A stretch of DNA of 64,000 nt from Dinoroseobacter shibae DFL 12 = DSM 16493. Lineage in GTDB: Bacteria > Pseudomonadota > Alphaproteobacteria > Rhodobacterales > Rhodobacteraceae. Position 1 is the stretch's first letter. Each line of letters opens with the position of its first letter. Where the stretch lies: positions 682,001-746,000 of the forward strand of contig NC_009952.1 in assembly GCF_000018145.1 (NCBI RefSeq), given 5' to 3'. Both the position numbers and the translations under genes were made by a program. This document shows, in pieces, positions 24,599-33,269 of this stretch. Below the pieces are notes generated by a model. The model was not told the origin of the DNA. It saw only the letters and a list, made by a program, of their open reading frames with translations, and did not search any database.

Positions 24599-26116
24599 AT
24601 GAACTTTGCGCTTTGGCTTCAGAGGACTGCGGCGCGCTGCCCGGATGCGCCGGCGCTTTACACCGGCACGCGGCTGGAGACGGATTATGCCGGGTTCGCG
24701 GACCAGGCGGCCCGGATCGGCGCGGCCCTGTCGGCGCGCGGTCTGGGCAAGGGCGACCGTATCGGCGTGTTCATGAAGAACAGCACCGATTACCTGCGCG
24801 TGCTCTATGGCATCTGGTGGTGCGGGGCCGCCGCGATCCCGATCAATTCCAAGCTGCACCCGCGGGAGGCGGCCTGGATCCTGTCCGATGCGGAGGCTGC
24901 GCTGTGCCTCGTGACCCCGGACCTGGCCGAGGGCTTGGCGGAGGCTGCGCCCGACTGCGCCTGCGTGGTCACCGGCAGTGCGGCCTTTGGCGAAATGCTG
25001 GCCGCCCCGCCCATGGCGGCACCGGTGGCACGGGCCAGCGGCGATCTGGCCTGGCTGTTCTATACCTCGGGTACGACCGGCAAGCCCAAGGGCGTGATGA
25101 TGAGCTTTGCCACGCTGACGGCCATGACGCTGAGCTATTTCGTGGACGTGGACGAGGTGACGGCGCAGGACGCGATCCTCTATTCGGCGCCCATGAGCCA
25201 CGGGGCCGGGGTCTACAACTTCATGCATGTGCTGCGCGGCGCGCGCCACGTGGTGCCCGAGAGCGGCGGGTTCGACCCGGCGGAGATCTTCGATCTGGCC
25301 CGCGAGATGCGCCAGGTGAGCCTGTTCGCCGCGCCGACGATGGTGCGGCGGATGATCGATGTGGCCAAGGCGCGGGGCGACACGGGCGACGGCATCAAGA
25401 CGATCGTCTATGCGGGCGGGCCGATGTACCTGGCCGATATCATCGAGGCGGTGGAGGTTCTGGGCGACCGGTTCGTGCAGGTTTACGGGCAGGGGGAGTA
25501 CCCCATGAGCATCACCGCGCTCAGCCGCGCGGATGTCTCGGACCGCAGCCATCCGGATTGGCAGGCAAGGCTGGCCTCGGTCGGGGTGGCGCAGACGATC
25601 AGCGATGTCGCGATCCTCGATGCCGAGGGCCGGCCGGTACCCCCGGGCGAGACCGGCGAGATCGCGGTGCGCGGCGCGGGGCTGATGCTGGGCTACTGGA
25701 ACCGGCCGGAGGCGACGGCGGAGACGATCAGGGACGGCTGGCTCTGGACCGGCGACATGGGCCGGATGGACGCGGACGGGTATGTCACCATGGTGGACCG
25801 GTCCAAGGACATGATCATCTCGGGGGGCTCGAACGTCTATCCGCGCGAGGTGGAAGAGGTGCTCCTGACCCATCCGCAGGTGGCGGAGGTGTCGGTGGTG
25901 GGTCGGCCCCACGCGGAATGGGGCGAGGAGGTGGTGGCCTTCGTGGTCCCGGCCCCGGGGGCGGAGATGGATCCGGGGGTGCTGGATGCCCATTGCCTGT
26001 CGCAGATCGCCCGGTTCAAGCGGCCCAAGGCCTATATCGCGCTGCCCGAATTGCCGAAGAACAATTACGGCAAGGTGCTGAAGATCGAGCTGCGCGCGCG
26101 GTTGACGAAAGGCTGA
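24599..26116 (+). CDS. AMP-forming acyl-CoA ligase (ANL superfamily)
   Basis: 505 aa. Activates a carboxylate to its acyl-CoA through an acyl-adenylate. The P-loop YTSGTTGKPKG spans residues 155-165; the hinge motif RSKDMIISGGSNVYPREVEE lies near 400, and the catalytic C-terminal Lys is in PKNNYGKVLK. The chain length resembles medium-chain or aromatic-acid ligases; the substrate is unknown. As the last gene of the plus arm it plausibly activates either the imported acid or the carboxylate released by the lyase. GAGGAA lies 7 nt before the ATG. Confidence 0.92.
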   Translation: MNFALWLQRTAARCPDAPALYTGTRLETDYAGFADQAARIGAALSARGLGKGDRIGVFMKNSTDYLRVLYGIWWCGAAAIPINSKLHPREAAWILSDAEAALCLVTPDLAEGLAEAAPDCACVVTGSAAFGEMLAAPPMAAPVARASGDLAWLFYTSGTTGKPKGVMMSFATLTAMTLSYFVDVDEVTAQDAILYSAPMSHGAGVYNFMHVLRGARHVVPESGGFDPAEIFDLAREMRQVSLFAAPTMVRRMIDVAKARGDTGDGIKTIVYAGGPMYLADIIEAVEVLGDRFVQVYGQGEYPMSITALSRADVSDRSHPDWQARLASVGVAQTISDVAILDAEGRPVPPGETGEIAVRGAGLMLGYWNRPEATAETIRDGWLWTGDMGRMDADGYVTMVDRSKDMIISGGSNVYPREVEEVLLTHPQVAEVSVVGRPHAEWGEEVVAFVVPAPGAEMDPGVLDAHCLSQIARFKRPKAYIALPELPKNNYGKVLKIELRARLTKG

Positions 26117-26130
26117 GCGTGCCGCCGGGC

Positions 26131-26182
26131 GCAAAATCCTTGCGGAAGGATTTTGCCAAGGATTTTGCTTAAAATCCTTGGC
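26131..26182. terminator. Double inverted repeat between convergent genes
   Basis: Two overlapping hairpins: arms 26131-26141 / 26146-26156 (GCAAAATCCTT / AAGGATTTTGC) and arms 26155-26166 / 26171-26182 (GCCAAGGATTTT / AAAATCCTTGGC), each perfect with a 4-nt loop. The T-runs and A-runs suit termination in both directions. The same AAAATCCTT unit is used at 4648-4673. The TAA stop of the minus-strand methyltransferase (26169-26171) lies inside the second hairpin. Confidence 0.7.
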
Positions 26183-26822
26183 CCGGGCGGGTGGCGAGGG
26201 GCGCGCGGTAGACATAGGCCGTGTACTCGTAGAGGTCGTAATCGGCCCGCAGGATCACCCGCCGCCCGGCCAGCGCGTAGAGCCAGCGCAGGAGCGCATC
26301 CGCCTCCACATGGAAGAGATCCTCGCGTTGCCAGTCGACCACCGCCGACATCACGTTGAAGGCCATGCCCACCCGGGTCATGTCCCACATGGCGGTGGTG
26401 GCGGTGCGCAGGAAATCCCACATTTCCGCCGCGCTCAGGCTGTCCTTCACGGTGAAGAGCCCATTGGCGACCACGTAGTCGAACGGCCCCGGGGCCGGGT
26501 CCGCCAGCAGGTCGTGGACGGCGAAGCGGTCGGCCCCGTGCTTGGCCCGGGCGGTCGCAATGGCGGTCTCGGAGATGTCGAGTCCGAGATAGCGCGCCGG
26601 GGGCGTCGCGGCCGCGTGCAGGTGGTCGAGAAAGGCGCCGGTGCCGCAGGCAAGATCACAGAGATCCTCCATCCTTCCGTCCGGGGCGAGGGCGCGCATG
26701 ACCGCGAAGCGCGTCTGCCGGTCGGCCTCGTTCGGCCAGCCTGCGCCTTGGGCCGTGTCGCCATGGGCGGCGAGACGGCTGTCGTAGTAGCGCCGCAGGG
26801 CGTCGGGGCTGCGCAAGCTCAC
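26169..26822 (-). CDS. SAM-dependent class I methyltransferase
   Basis: 217 aa. The SAM-binding motif I is DLACGTGAFLDHL (near residues 56-68), followed by YLGLDIS as motif II and FDYVVANGLF as motif IV. The acceptor cannot be read from sequence; with the glycosyltransferase and WbqC-like genes next to it, methylation of a sugar nucleotide or glycan is likely. It overlaps the WbqC-like gene by 4 bp. The C-terminal few residues are encoded by the terminator repeat. Confidence 0.85.
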   Translation of the reverse strand: MSLRSPDALRRYYDSRLAAHGDTAQGAGWPNEADRQTRFAVMRALAPDGRMEDLCDLACGTGAFLDHLHAAATPPARYLGLDISETAIATARAKHGADRFAVHDLLADPAPGPFDYVVANGLFTVKDSLSAAEMWDFLRTATTAMWDMTRVGMAFNVMSAVVDWQREDLFHVEADALLRWLYALAGRRVILRADYDLYEYTAYVYRAPLATRPGQGF

Positions 26823-27466
26823 GGCAGGGCCCTTTCCGGGGCGGGCAGGCGGGCCAGCTCGTCCTGCAGGGTGGCGACGGGCTGCGTCGCGAGGGCATGA
26901 AGCAGGGAGGCGTGCGGGCCGGCATAGGGGGCGAGAAACGACAGCTCCAGCCCCGCGGCGGCGAAGGTGGCGGGATCATAGAGTGGGCGCCCGCCGGGCA
27001 GGTTCACGTAGTGATCCGCCCCCAAGGCCCGGGCGGCGGCGATCACCCGGTCCGTGCCGCGCGCGGCCCGGGGCAGGTCAAGCGCCGAGCTGCGCAGGAG
27101 CGGCGTCGTGATCCCGAGCCGCGCGCAAACCCCGCGCAGCTGGTCGACCAGGTAGCCGGTGACATCCGCGCCGAGGGGGGCGAGCCGGGCGGTAAGCTCC
27201 GGGCCGAGCCAGGGCAGGGCGGCGAGCCGGTCGGACCAGAGCCGCTGTGCTGCATCCGCGAAGCGCAGCGCCTGGATCGTCGTGTCCCGGGGCTGGGGCG
27301 CAAGCGGCAGGGTCAGCCAGCCAGCACCGGGCAGGGGCGCGCGGTGGACCCGGCCGCGGCGGGGGAACTGCACGCAGTCGAACACCACGAAGCGGTCCAC
27401 CGAGGCGATCAGGTGAAAATAAAGCGGGTAGGGGTAGAGATAGGGCTGCATCACCGCCAGCCGCAT
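26819..27466 (-). CDS. WbqC-like family protein
   Basis: 215 aa. It begins with MRLAVMQPYLYPYPLYFHLI and contains DRFVVFDCVQFPRRGRVHR, the defining N-terminal region of the WbqC family, found in O-antigen and capsule clusters and thought to help make N-acylated amino sugars. ATG at 27466 overlaps the stop of the upstream glycosyltransferase by one base (TGATG arrangement). Its partners on the other side of the divergent promoter, a DegT aminotransferase and a NeuD-like acyltransferase, fit an amino-sugar pathway. Confidence 0.85.
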   Translation of the reverse strand: MRLAVMQPYLYPYPLYFHLIASVDRFVVFDCVQFPRRGRVHRAPLPGAGWLTLPLAPQPRDTTIQALRFADAAQRLWSDRLAALPWLGPELTARLAPLGADVTGYLVDQLRGVCARLGITTPLLRSSALDLPRAARGTDRVIAAARALGADHYVNLPGGRPLYDPATFAAAGLELSFLAPYAGPHASLLHALATQPVATLQDELARLPAPERALP

Positions 27467-28386
27467 CAGGTTTCCGCCGCCTGCGCCTTGTGGGCGGCGG
27501 CCTCGGCCATCCGGCGGGCGAAGATATCGTTGGCGGTGGCCACCCGCCCTTTGGCGCGCATCTGGTTCAGCGTCTTGGGCGGGAAGAACTGGCGGGCGTA
27601 TTCCTGGGCCAGCTCGCCGTTCTCGGCGATCTCCAGCCAGCGGCGCCAGTGCCAGCCCCGTGCGCCCGAGTGATCGGCGTCGAACCGATCGAACACCTTG
27701 GCGATGTTCTGGATCTTTCGCTCGAACCGGGAAAAGGTGGTGAAGGGCAGGTGCGCGATCAGGACGCCGCCCGCTTGGCCGCGCCGCAACTCGGCCCCGG
27801 AGGCGCTGGTAGCGTCGTGCATGCCCAGATCGAAGCTGGCGACCATGTCGGGGCGGACCATCACCTTGGGCGGGTCGTGATGCTCTACCCAGCGCAGATC
27901 GGGATTCTCGGCCATGATCGCGCGGGTCATGCGCCGGCGCTCCACCACGAGAGGCAGGTTGCACAGGGCAGCCTGGCTGTCGATCATTCCCGGGTCGATT
28001 TTACCACTGGAGAGTGCAGCATTGAACCGGTCGACCACCAGCACGTCGCAGGTCCGAAGGGCGGGCAGGCTGCGCAGGTCCCCGGTGCGGGGGATCCAGA
28101 ACTCGTCCGGGTCGCCCACCAGCAGCCAGTCGGGCCGGTCCCGCGCGATGATCGGCCCGAACACCGGCCCGTCCATGGACAGCGCGTCCTGCAGGTTCTT
28201 GACCCTTGGGCAGATATGCACGTTGGGCAGGACGGCGTGCAGGGTGTCGAGCGCGATCGCGGTGCCATCGGTGGACCCGTCATCCATGATCGAGACCGAG
28301 TACACCCCGGAGCGCAGCAATTGTGCGACCGCGTAGGGCAAAAGCGCGACCTCGTCCTTGCACCACAGCACGGCGCTAATTCTCAT
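27466..28386 (-). CDS. Family 2-type glycosyltransferase
   Basis: 306 aa from the ATG at 28386, which has AGGGGA upstream. GT-A fold: SAVLWCKDEVALLPYAVAQ at the N-terminus, SIMDDGSTDGT near residue 33, and a DPDEFW segment near 92 in place of the DxD metal site. Proteins of this kind transfer sugars during polysaccharide or LPS synthesis. It is the first gene of the three-gene minus arm of the polysaccharide cluster, divergent from the aminotransferase gene (255 bp between them, no gene seen there). Confidence 0.82.
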   Translation of the reverse strand: MRISAVLWCKDEVALLPYAVAQLLRSGVYSVSIMDDGSTDGTAIALDTLHAVLPNVHICPRVKNLQDALSMDGPVFGPIIARDRPDWLLVGDPDEFWIPRTGDLRSLPALRTCDVLVVDRFNAALSSGKIDPGMIDSQAALCNLPLVVERRRMTRAIMAENPDLRWVEHHDPPKVMVRPDMVASFDLGMHDATSASGAELRRGQAGGVLIAHLPFTTFSRFERKIQNIAKVFDRFDADHSGARGWHWRRWLEIAENGELAQEYARQFFPPKTLNQMRAKGRVATANDIFARRMAEAAAHKAQAAET

Positions 28387-28641
28387 GTGTTTCCCCTTGC
28401 AGGCGCGCTCGGCGCGTGTCCCCGTCGCCCCGGATAGATCATACACAAGGTCCCAAATGGCTCAAGCAGCGCTGGGCGCGCCGGGGTCCGGTCCAGCTGT
28501 GACCGCATGTTTTCCGAGGCGCAAGCTCTTGCCGGATGGCAGGAGCGGGCCGTGTCCGGATTGAGACGCCCCGGCAAATGGTATGCCGTGCAAATTGAGA
28601 AAATGTTTCCGCATGGCCGGTCTAAGTGATAAATATCGTCC

Positions 28642-29829
28642 ATGTCGATAGATTTTCGCAAAGTTTGTAGTCCCTTGTTGCCGAGCGCGTCCGAGATCGC
28701 ATCCTATCTTGAGACGCTGGACCGGACCCGATGGTATACCAACCGCGGGCATCTGGTTCAGGAACTGGAGACACGGCTGTCGCGCTGTTTCGGAACGCAG
28801 GCCTCCGCGCCGGATGTGGTGGTCACGACCGCCACGGGTACCGCGGCGCTGGAGGCGGCCATCCTGGCGACAAGCGGCCGCGCGACGGCGGAGAGGCCGC
28901 TGGCGCTCTTGCCCTCCTATACCTTTGCGGCGACCGCGCTGGCGGCCGAGCGTTGCGGATACCAGCCCTTCTTTCTCGACATCGATCCCGAGACCTGGGC
29001 GCTCGACCCGGACCTTCTGCTGACCCACCCCGCCGCGCCGGAGGCGGGTGTGATCGTGGCGGTGGCGCCCTATGGCCGCCTGCCGGACATGCGCGCGCTG
29101 GAGCGGGTGCAGGCCCGCCTCGGCGTGCCGGTCGTGGTCGACGGGGCGGCGGCCTTCGAGCAGGTGCTGGGCAGCCCCGAGGTGATTTCGGACGTGGTGC
29201 CGATCGCGGTGAGCTTCCATGCCACCAAGACCTTTTCAACCGGGGAGGGCGGCGCGGTCCTGTGGCGCAACCAGGAAGGTCGGGAGCTGATCTGTCAGGC
29301 GACGAATTTTGGCTTCCTCCATTCGCGTGAATGCCGGATGGCGGGGTTCAATGGCAAGATGAGCGAATACCACGCCGCCGTGGGTCATGCGATGCTGGAC
29401 CGGCTCGAGGTGCGTCTGACCGCCTATGAGGCGGTGGCCGCGGATTACAAGGCGGCCGTGGCGGCCCAAGCGCTGCCAGGCACGCTGTTCGTCGGCGGTG
29501 CGGTCAGTTCGGCCTATGCGCTGTTCCTGGCGGAGACCGTGGCGGAGGCACAGGCCCTGCGCGACGGCCTGCAGGCCTCGCGCGTCGGCTGGCGGCGCTG
29601 GTACGAGGAAGGGCTGCACGCCATGTCCCATTTCGCGGGCTGTCGGGCCGACCCGTTGCCGGTGACGGCAGATATCAGCGCCCGGCTGATCGGCCTGCCC
29701 ATGGCACCTGATCTCAGCCCCGGCGACATCGCGCGCGTGGTGCAGACCCTGTCCCGGGCCTTGCCCCCGGCGCGGGCCTACGACCCGTTGCAGGCGGCTG
29801 TTCCCGGGCAGGTCCTGACCTTCCCGTGA
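28642..29829 (+). CDS. DegT/DnrJ/EryC1/StrS-type PLP aminotransferase
   Basis: 395 aa. Sugar aminotransferase fold: TTATGTAALEAA near 62, PSYTFAATALA near 91, VVVDGAAAFEQ with the PLP-contacting D167, and the Schiff-base lysine K196 in SFHATKTFSTGEGG. Such enzymes aminate a keto sugar nucleotide with glutamate as donor. It opens the five-gene plus arm of the polysaccharide cluster; each following gene overlaps the previous one by 4 bp, so this is a tightly coupled operon. The acyltransferase downstream could act on its amine product. Confidence 0.9.
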   Translation: MSIDFRKVCSPLLPSASEIASYLETLDRTRWYTNRGHLVQELETRLSRCFGTQASAPDVVVTTATGTAALEAAILATSGRATAERPLALLPSYTFAATALAAERCGYQPFFLDIDPETWALDPDLLLTHPAAPEAGVIVAVAPYGRLPDMRALERVQARLGVPVVVDGAAAFEQVLGSPEVISDVVPIAVSFHATKTFSTGEGGAVLWRNQEGRELICQATNFGFLHSRECRMAGFNGKMSEYHAAVGHAMLDRLEVRLTAYEAVAADYKAAVAAQALPGTLFVGGAVSSAYALFLAETVAEAQALRDGLQASRVGWRRWYEEGLHAMSHFAGCRADPLPVTADISARLIGLPMAPDLSPGDIARVVQTLSRALPPARAYDPLQAAVPGQVLTFP

Positions 29830-31256
29830 TCCAACGCCCCCAAGCCGTTCCCGAACCGCTCTGGCGACAGACCGTCAAACGATGTGCCCTGCGGCCGAAC
29901 GGCATGGCGACCTCGCTGATGAACGCGATGCGGGCCAAATGCGATCTGGCGGCGCGTCTGCCGATGGACGAGGCGTTCGAGGTTTTCTGCGCCTTGTCGG
30001 AGCTGGATGCGGCCCATGCGTTGCGCCGGCGCCCGCTGCGCGATCTCGGTGCGGTGCTGGAGGCGGAGGCGGCCGAGCCGGTCATCGTGCTGAATCCCGG
30101 CGGTGAGCCGCGGGTGAACCGCGCGCCCGAGATCCATGGGCCGGGCCATGTACCCGAGCTGCGCAACACCGGGCGGCGGATCCTGGCGGGATGGCTGGAG
30201 GATGCGACGGTCTTTGCCCGCTCGGCGCTTGTGGCGCGGGGAGAGGAATTGCTGCGCGATGCGCAGCACGACGAGTTGACCAGTCTGCCCGAAGAGTTGG
30301 CCTTCGATCCGGTCGTCTTTCGCAGGACCGGCGCGGCGGAGGTGGCCTTCATCGAGGATACCGGTCCGGGCCGCTGCCTGCATCTGCCCCGGGCGCTCTC
30401 GCTGCTGGGGATCAACGCGGACTCGTTCGGGCACTGGATGCTGGAGCAGCTGCCGCGGTTTCTGGCGACGCGGGCGCTTCTGGGCGCGGCAACGCCGCCG
30501 CTGCTCGTGGATGCCGATATCCCGGCGCAGCATGCGGAGGCGTTGCGCTTCTTCGGCGGGGAAGACGGCCCCGAGATCATCGAGGTGCCGCGCGGCCTGC
30601 GGGTCCGGGTCGACCGGCTGTTCTGTGTGCTCGATTGGGCCTATGCGCCGCATCTGATCACCACGGACGAGGGGCTCGACGTCTCGAAGGTGCATGCGGT
30701 GGTCCCGTGGGTTGCCGGGGTTTACGCGCAGGCCGGCGCGCGGGCCGATGCGCGGATCGCCGAGCTCGGGGTGGCGGTTGCGCCGCAGATCCGGGCGCAG
30801 CGTCGGGTGTTCTGGGCGCGAAAGCCTGCCCGCCACCGGTCCATCGCCAACTGGGAAGCGCTGCGCGACAGGCTGGACGAGCTCGGCTATGTCACGGTCT
30901 TTCCCGAGGAAATGGGCTTTGCCGCGCAGGTTGCCACCTTGCGTGCGGCGGATCGGATCGTGGTGCAGAACGGGTCCGGGTCGCTGGGGCTGCCGCTGGC
31001 CCGGCCGGGGACGCGGGTGCTCTATCTCAGTCATCCGGAGATGTCGCGCTTTGCCTGGCAGTCGGAGGCCTTCGCCTGCCTCGGGTTCGACCTGCGGGTG
31101 CTGTCGGGGCCGTTCACCGAAAGGTCACAGCCCTGGGTGGACCAGTCGAACTACGAGATCGAGATGCCGGTCGCGGAAGCCGCGCTCGCCTGGATGGAGG
31201 CGGACCTACCGCACGGGCGCGGCCGTGCGATGCAGACCGCGAGACCGCGCCCATGA
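29826..31256 (+). CDS. GT61-like glycosyltransferase, intact copy
   Basis: 476 aa, GTG start overlapping the aminotransferase stop (GTGA). The second half matches the DUF563/GT61 family: NADSFGHWMLEQLPRFLATR near 199, RVFWARKP near 328, AAQVATLRAADRIVVQNGSG near 366 and LPLARPGTRVLYLSHPEM. The N-terminal ~120 residues are less conserved. It has a damaged paralogue directly downstream, apparently the product of a tandem duplication. Role: transfer of a sugar to the cluster's surface glycan. Confidence 0.83.
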   Translation: MIQRPQAVPEPLWRQTVKRCALRPNGMATSLMNAMRAKCDLAARLPMDEAFEVFCALSELDAAHALRRRPLRDLGAVLEAEAAEPVIVLNPGGEPRVNRAPEIHGPGHVPELRNTGRRILAGWLEDATVFARSALVARGEELLRDAQHDELTSLPEELAFDPVVFRRTGAAEVAFIEDTGPGRCLHLPRALSLLGINADSFGHWMLEQLPRFLATRALLGAATPPLLVDADIPAQHAEALRFFGGEDGPEIIEVPRGLRVRVDRLFCVLDWAYAPHLITTDEGLDVSKVHAVVPWVAGVYAQAGARADARIAELGVAVAPQIRAQRRVFWARKPARHRSIANWEALRDRLDELGYVTVFPEEMGFAAQVATLRAADRIVVQNGSGSLGLPLARPGTRVLYLSHPEMSRFAWQSEAFACLGFDLRVLSGPFTERSQPWVDQSNYEIEMPVAEAALAWMEADLPHGRGRAMQTARPRP

Positions 31257-32604
31257 GCCAGCTCGATCACACGCCCGAAGGGCTGGATGCGGCCCTCGGG
31301 CCGGTGCATGCAGAGCTTCCGAAAATCACGCCCGGCAAGCTGCCGAGCCTGGTCCATGAGGTGCACACCAAGACGATCCTGCACCGGCACTGCGCGCCCG
31401 AGGACGGGTTCGCGCGGTTGCGGGGGATGCTGATCCCGCAGCTGTGGGACGTGTTGCAGGCGGAGGGCACAGTGCTGCGGATCGTGGACCGGCCCACGGC
31501 GCCCTGCACGCTGGAGCCGCCCCGGGTGCCGGGCCCTGGCAAGCCGATGCCCGTGCCCCGGGTGCCCCGGGTGGTGGCGGGCGGGTGGCTGAAGGATGTG
31601 ACGCTCTTTAAGCGCAGCCCGGCGATCCGCAAGGGGGACCGGCTGATCCTCGATCGGCAGGGGGACGAGTTGGCCAGGGTGCCGGTGGAGTTGGGGCTCG
31701 ATCCGGCGTTCTACCAGCAGGACGGCGACCATGTGTACCATATCGAGGATCGCGCCGAGGATCGGGTGATGCGGCTGGATCGCGCGATTTCGGTCATGGG
31801 TCTGAGCGCGGAGGCTTTCGGTCACTGGTTGTACGGGCTCTTGCGGCTGTGCCTGACCCTGCGGGACGATCCCGAGCTGGAGGGCGTGCCGGTCCTGATC
31901 GACGCGGACATGCCCGGGCAGCATCGGCAGTCCATCGCCCTGTTCTCGGGCGGGCGGCACGAGATCATCCGCGTGCCGCGGCGCCACCGGGTTGAAGTGG
32001 GGACGCTGTTCGCCCAGACTTCGTGGCTCGACAATCCGCAGTTCGTGCGCGGCGACCATCTGTCCGAGGACGGGGTCGTGCGGGATCTGAACATCTTTGG
32101 TGCCCATATGCCAAAATTGGCACGGCTTTTTCGCGACGCAGGCGCCTGGGCCGACACGGTGCTGACGCCGCAGCCGGAGGACGCCAAGCGGCTCTTTATC
32201 CGGCGCACGCCGCCGCGCTATCGCAAGCTGGTCAACACCGGGAGATCGACGGCTATCTCGGTGCGCTGGGCTACCGCGATTTCCGCCTCGAGACGCACAG
32301 TTTCGCGGAGTAGGTGCGGATCATCCGGGCCGCGGAGCACGTGGTCTGCATGGCCGGGTCGGCCAGTCACGGGATGTTCTTCGCCCGTCCCGGCACGCGG
32401 ATGTGCCTGCTCAGCCATGGAGCGATCGACCTGATGACGCTTTATTCCAGCTGCATCGACCGGATCAGCATCGATCTGACCATTGCCACGGGACCCTTCG
32501 TGCAGCGGCACGGGGCCTATCTTGACCGTTCCGACTACGAGGTGCCCCTGGCGCGGGTGCAGCAGGTTCTGTCGGATTGGCCCGACACCGGAGGCGGGCG
32601 ATGA
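31253..32604 (+). pseudogene. GT61-like glycosyltransferase paralogue with frameshift and nonsense codon
   Basis: Starts with an ATG overlapping the previous stop and reads as a GT61 homologue (EAFGHWLYGLLRLCLTLR, RLFIRRTPPRYRKLV) to about 32239. There the frame must move by a one-base deletion in the GGG at 32240-32242 to continue as EIDGYLGALGYRDFRLETHS. A TAG at 32311-32313 then stops that frame; the intact paralogue has Gln (CAG) at the matching place (AAQVATLRAAD versus AE-stop-VRIIRAAE). The reading continues as VRIIRAAEHVVCMAGSASHG to 32604, where it still overlaps the next ATG. Two lesions within 75 bp of otherwise well-preserved sequence suggest recent decay or sequencing error. Confidence 0.85.
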
Positions 32605-33269
32605 GTCGCGATCTGGTGATTTTCGGAACCGGCGACATGGCGGCGGTGGTGGCGGTCTATCTGCGTGCCCATGCGCCGGAGTTGCGGATCGTCGGGTATA
32701 CCCTCGATGATGCCTATTGCGAGGGGGACACCCATGATGGCTTGCCGCTGGTCCCCTGGAGCCAGCTTGAGACGCGCTTTCCGCCCGACATGTTCGATCT
32801 GCTTGGCCCGTTGACCTACCGCCGGATGAACACGATCCGTCGGGATCGGTACCTGGAGGGCAAGGCGCGGGGGTATGCGTTCGCGCGGTTCATCCATCCC
32901 GATTGCAACATCTATACCGATCAGATCGGTGAGAATTGCGTGATTCTGGAGCGCAATGTCCTGCAACCCTTCTCGCGCGTCGGGAACAACTGCATCCTGT
33001 GGAGCGGCAACCATATCGGGCACCATGTCACCATCGGGGACCATGTGTTCATCGCCTCGCAGGTGGGCATCGCGGGCTCCACGGTGATCGGGGACGCGTG
33101 CCATATCGCGGGCCAGGTCGGGATCACGCACGGGCTGACCATCGGGGCGGGCTGCGCACTGGTCAACGGGGCGTTCGTGTCGCGCGACCTGGCGCCGGGA
33201 TCGGTGGTGATGGGGCAGAGCTCCGAGATAAAGCCCTTTGGCAGCGACAAGATGCACAGGTTGCTGTGA
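32601..33269 (+). CDS. NeuD-like left-handed beta-helix acyltransferase
   Basis: 222 aa. An N-terminal nucleotide-binding-like part (LVIFGTGDMAAVVAVYLR) is followed by hexapeptide repeats from ~105 (IGENCVILERNVLQ, IGHHVTIGDHVFIASQ, IGDACHIAGQVGI, IGAGCALVNGAFV), a trimeric acetyl/acyltransferase fold of the NeuD/PglD type. The His in GNHIGHHV is the likely catalytic base. It would N- or O-acylate an amino sugar made by the aminotransferase upstream. Overlaps both neighbours by 4 bp. Confidence 0.87.
   Translation: MSRDLVIFGTGDMAAVVAVYLRAHAPELRIVGYTLDDAYCEGDTHDGLPLVPWSQLETRFPPDMFDLLGPLTYRRMNTIRRDRYLEGKARGYAFARFIHPDCNIYTDQIGENCVILERNVLQPFSRVGNNCILWSGNHIGHHVTIGDHVFIASQVGIAGSTVIGDACHIAGQVGITHGLTIGAGCALVNGAFVSRDLAPGSVVMGQSSEIKPFGSDKMHRLL

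Noticed and set aside
28387-28641. Small gene or RNA in the divergent gap of the polysaccharide cluster
   Set aside because: Only short hairpins and no open frame with a ribosome-binding site; probably promoter DNA only.
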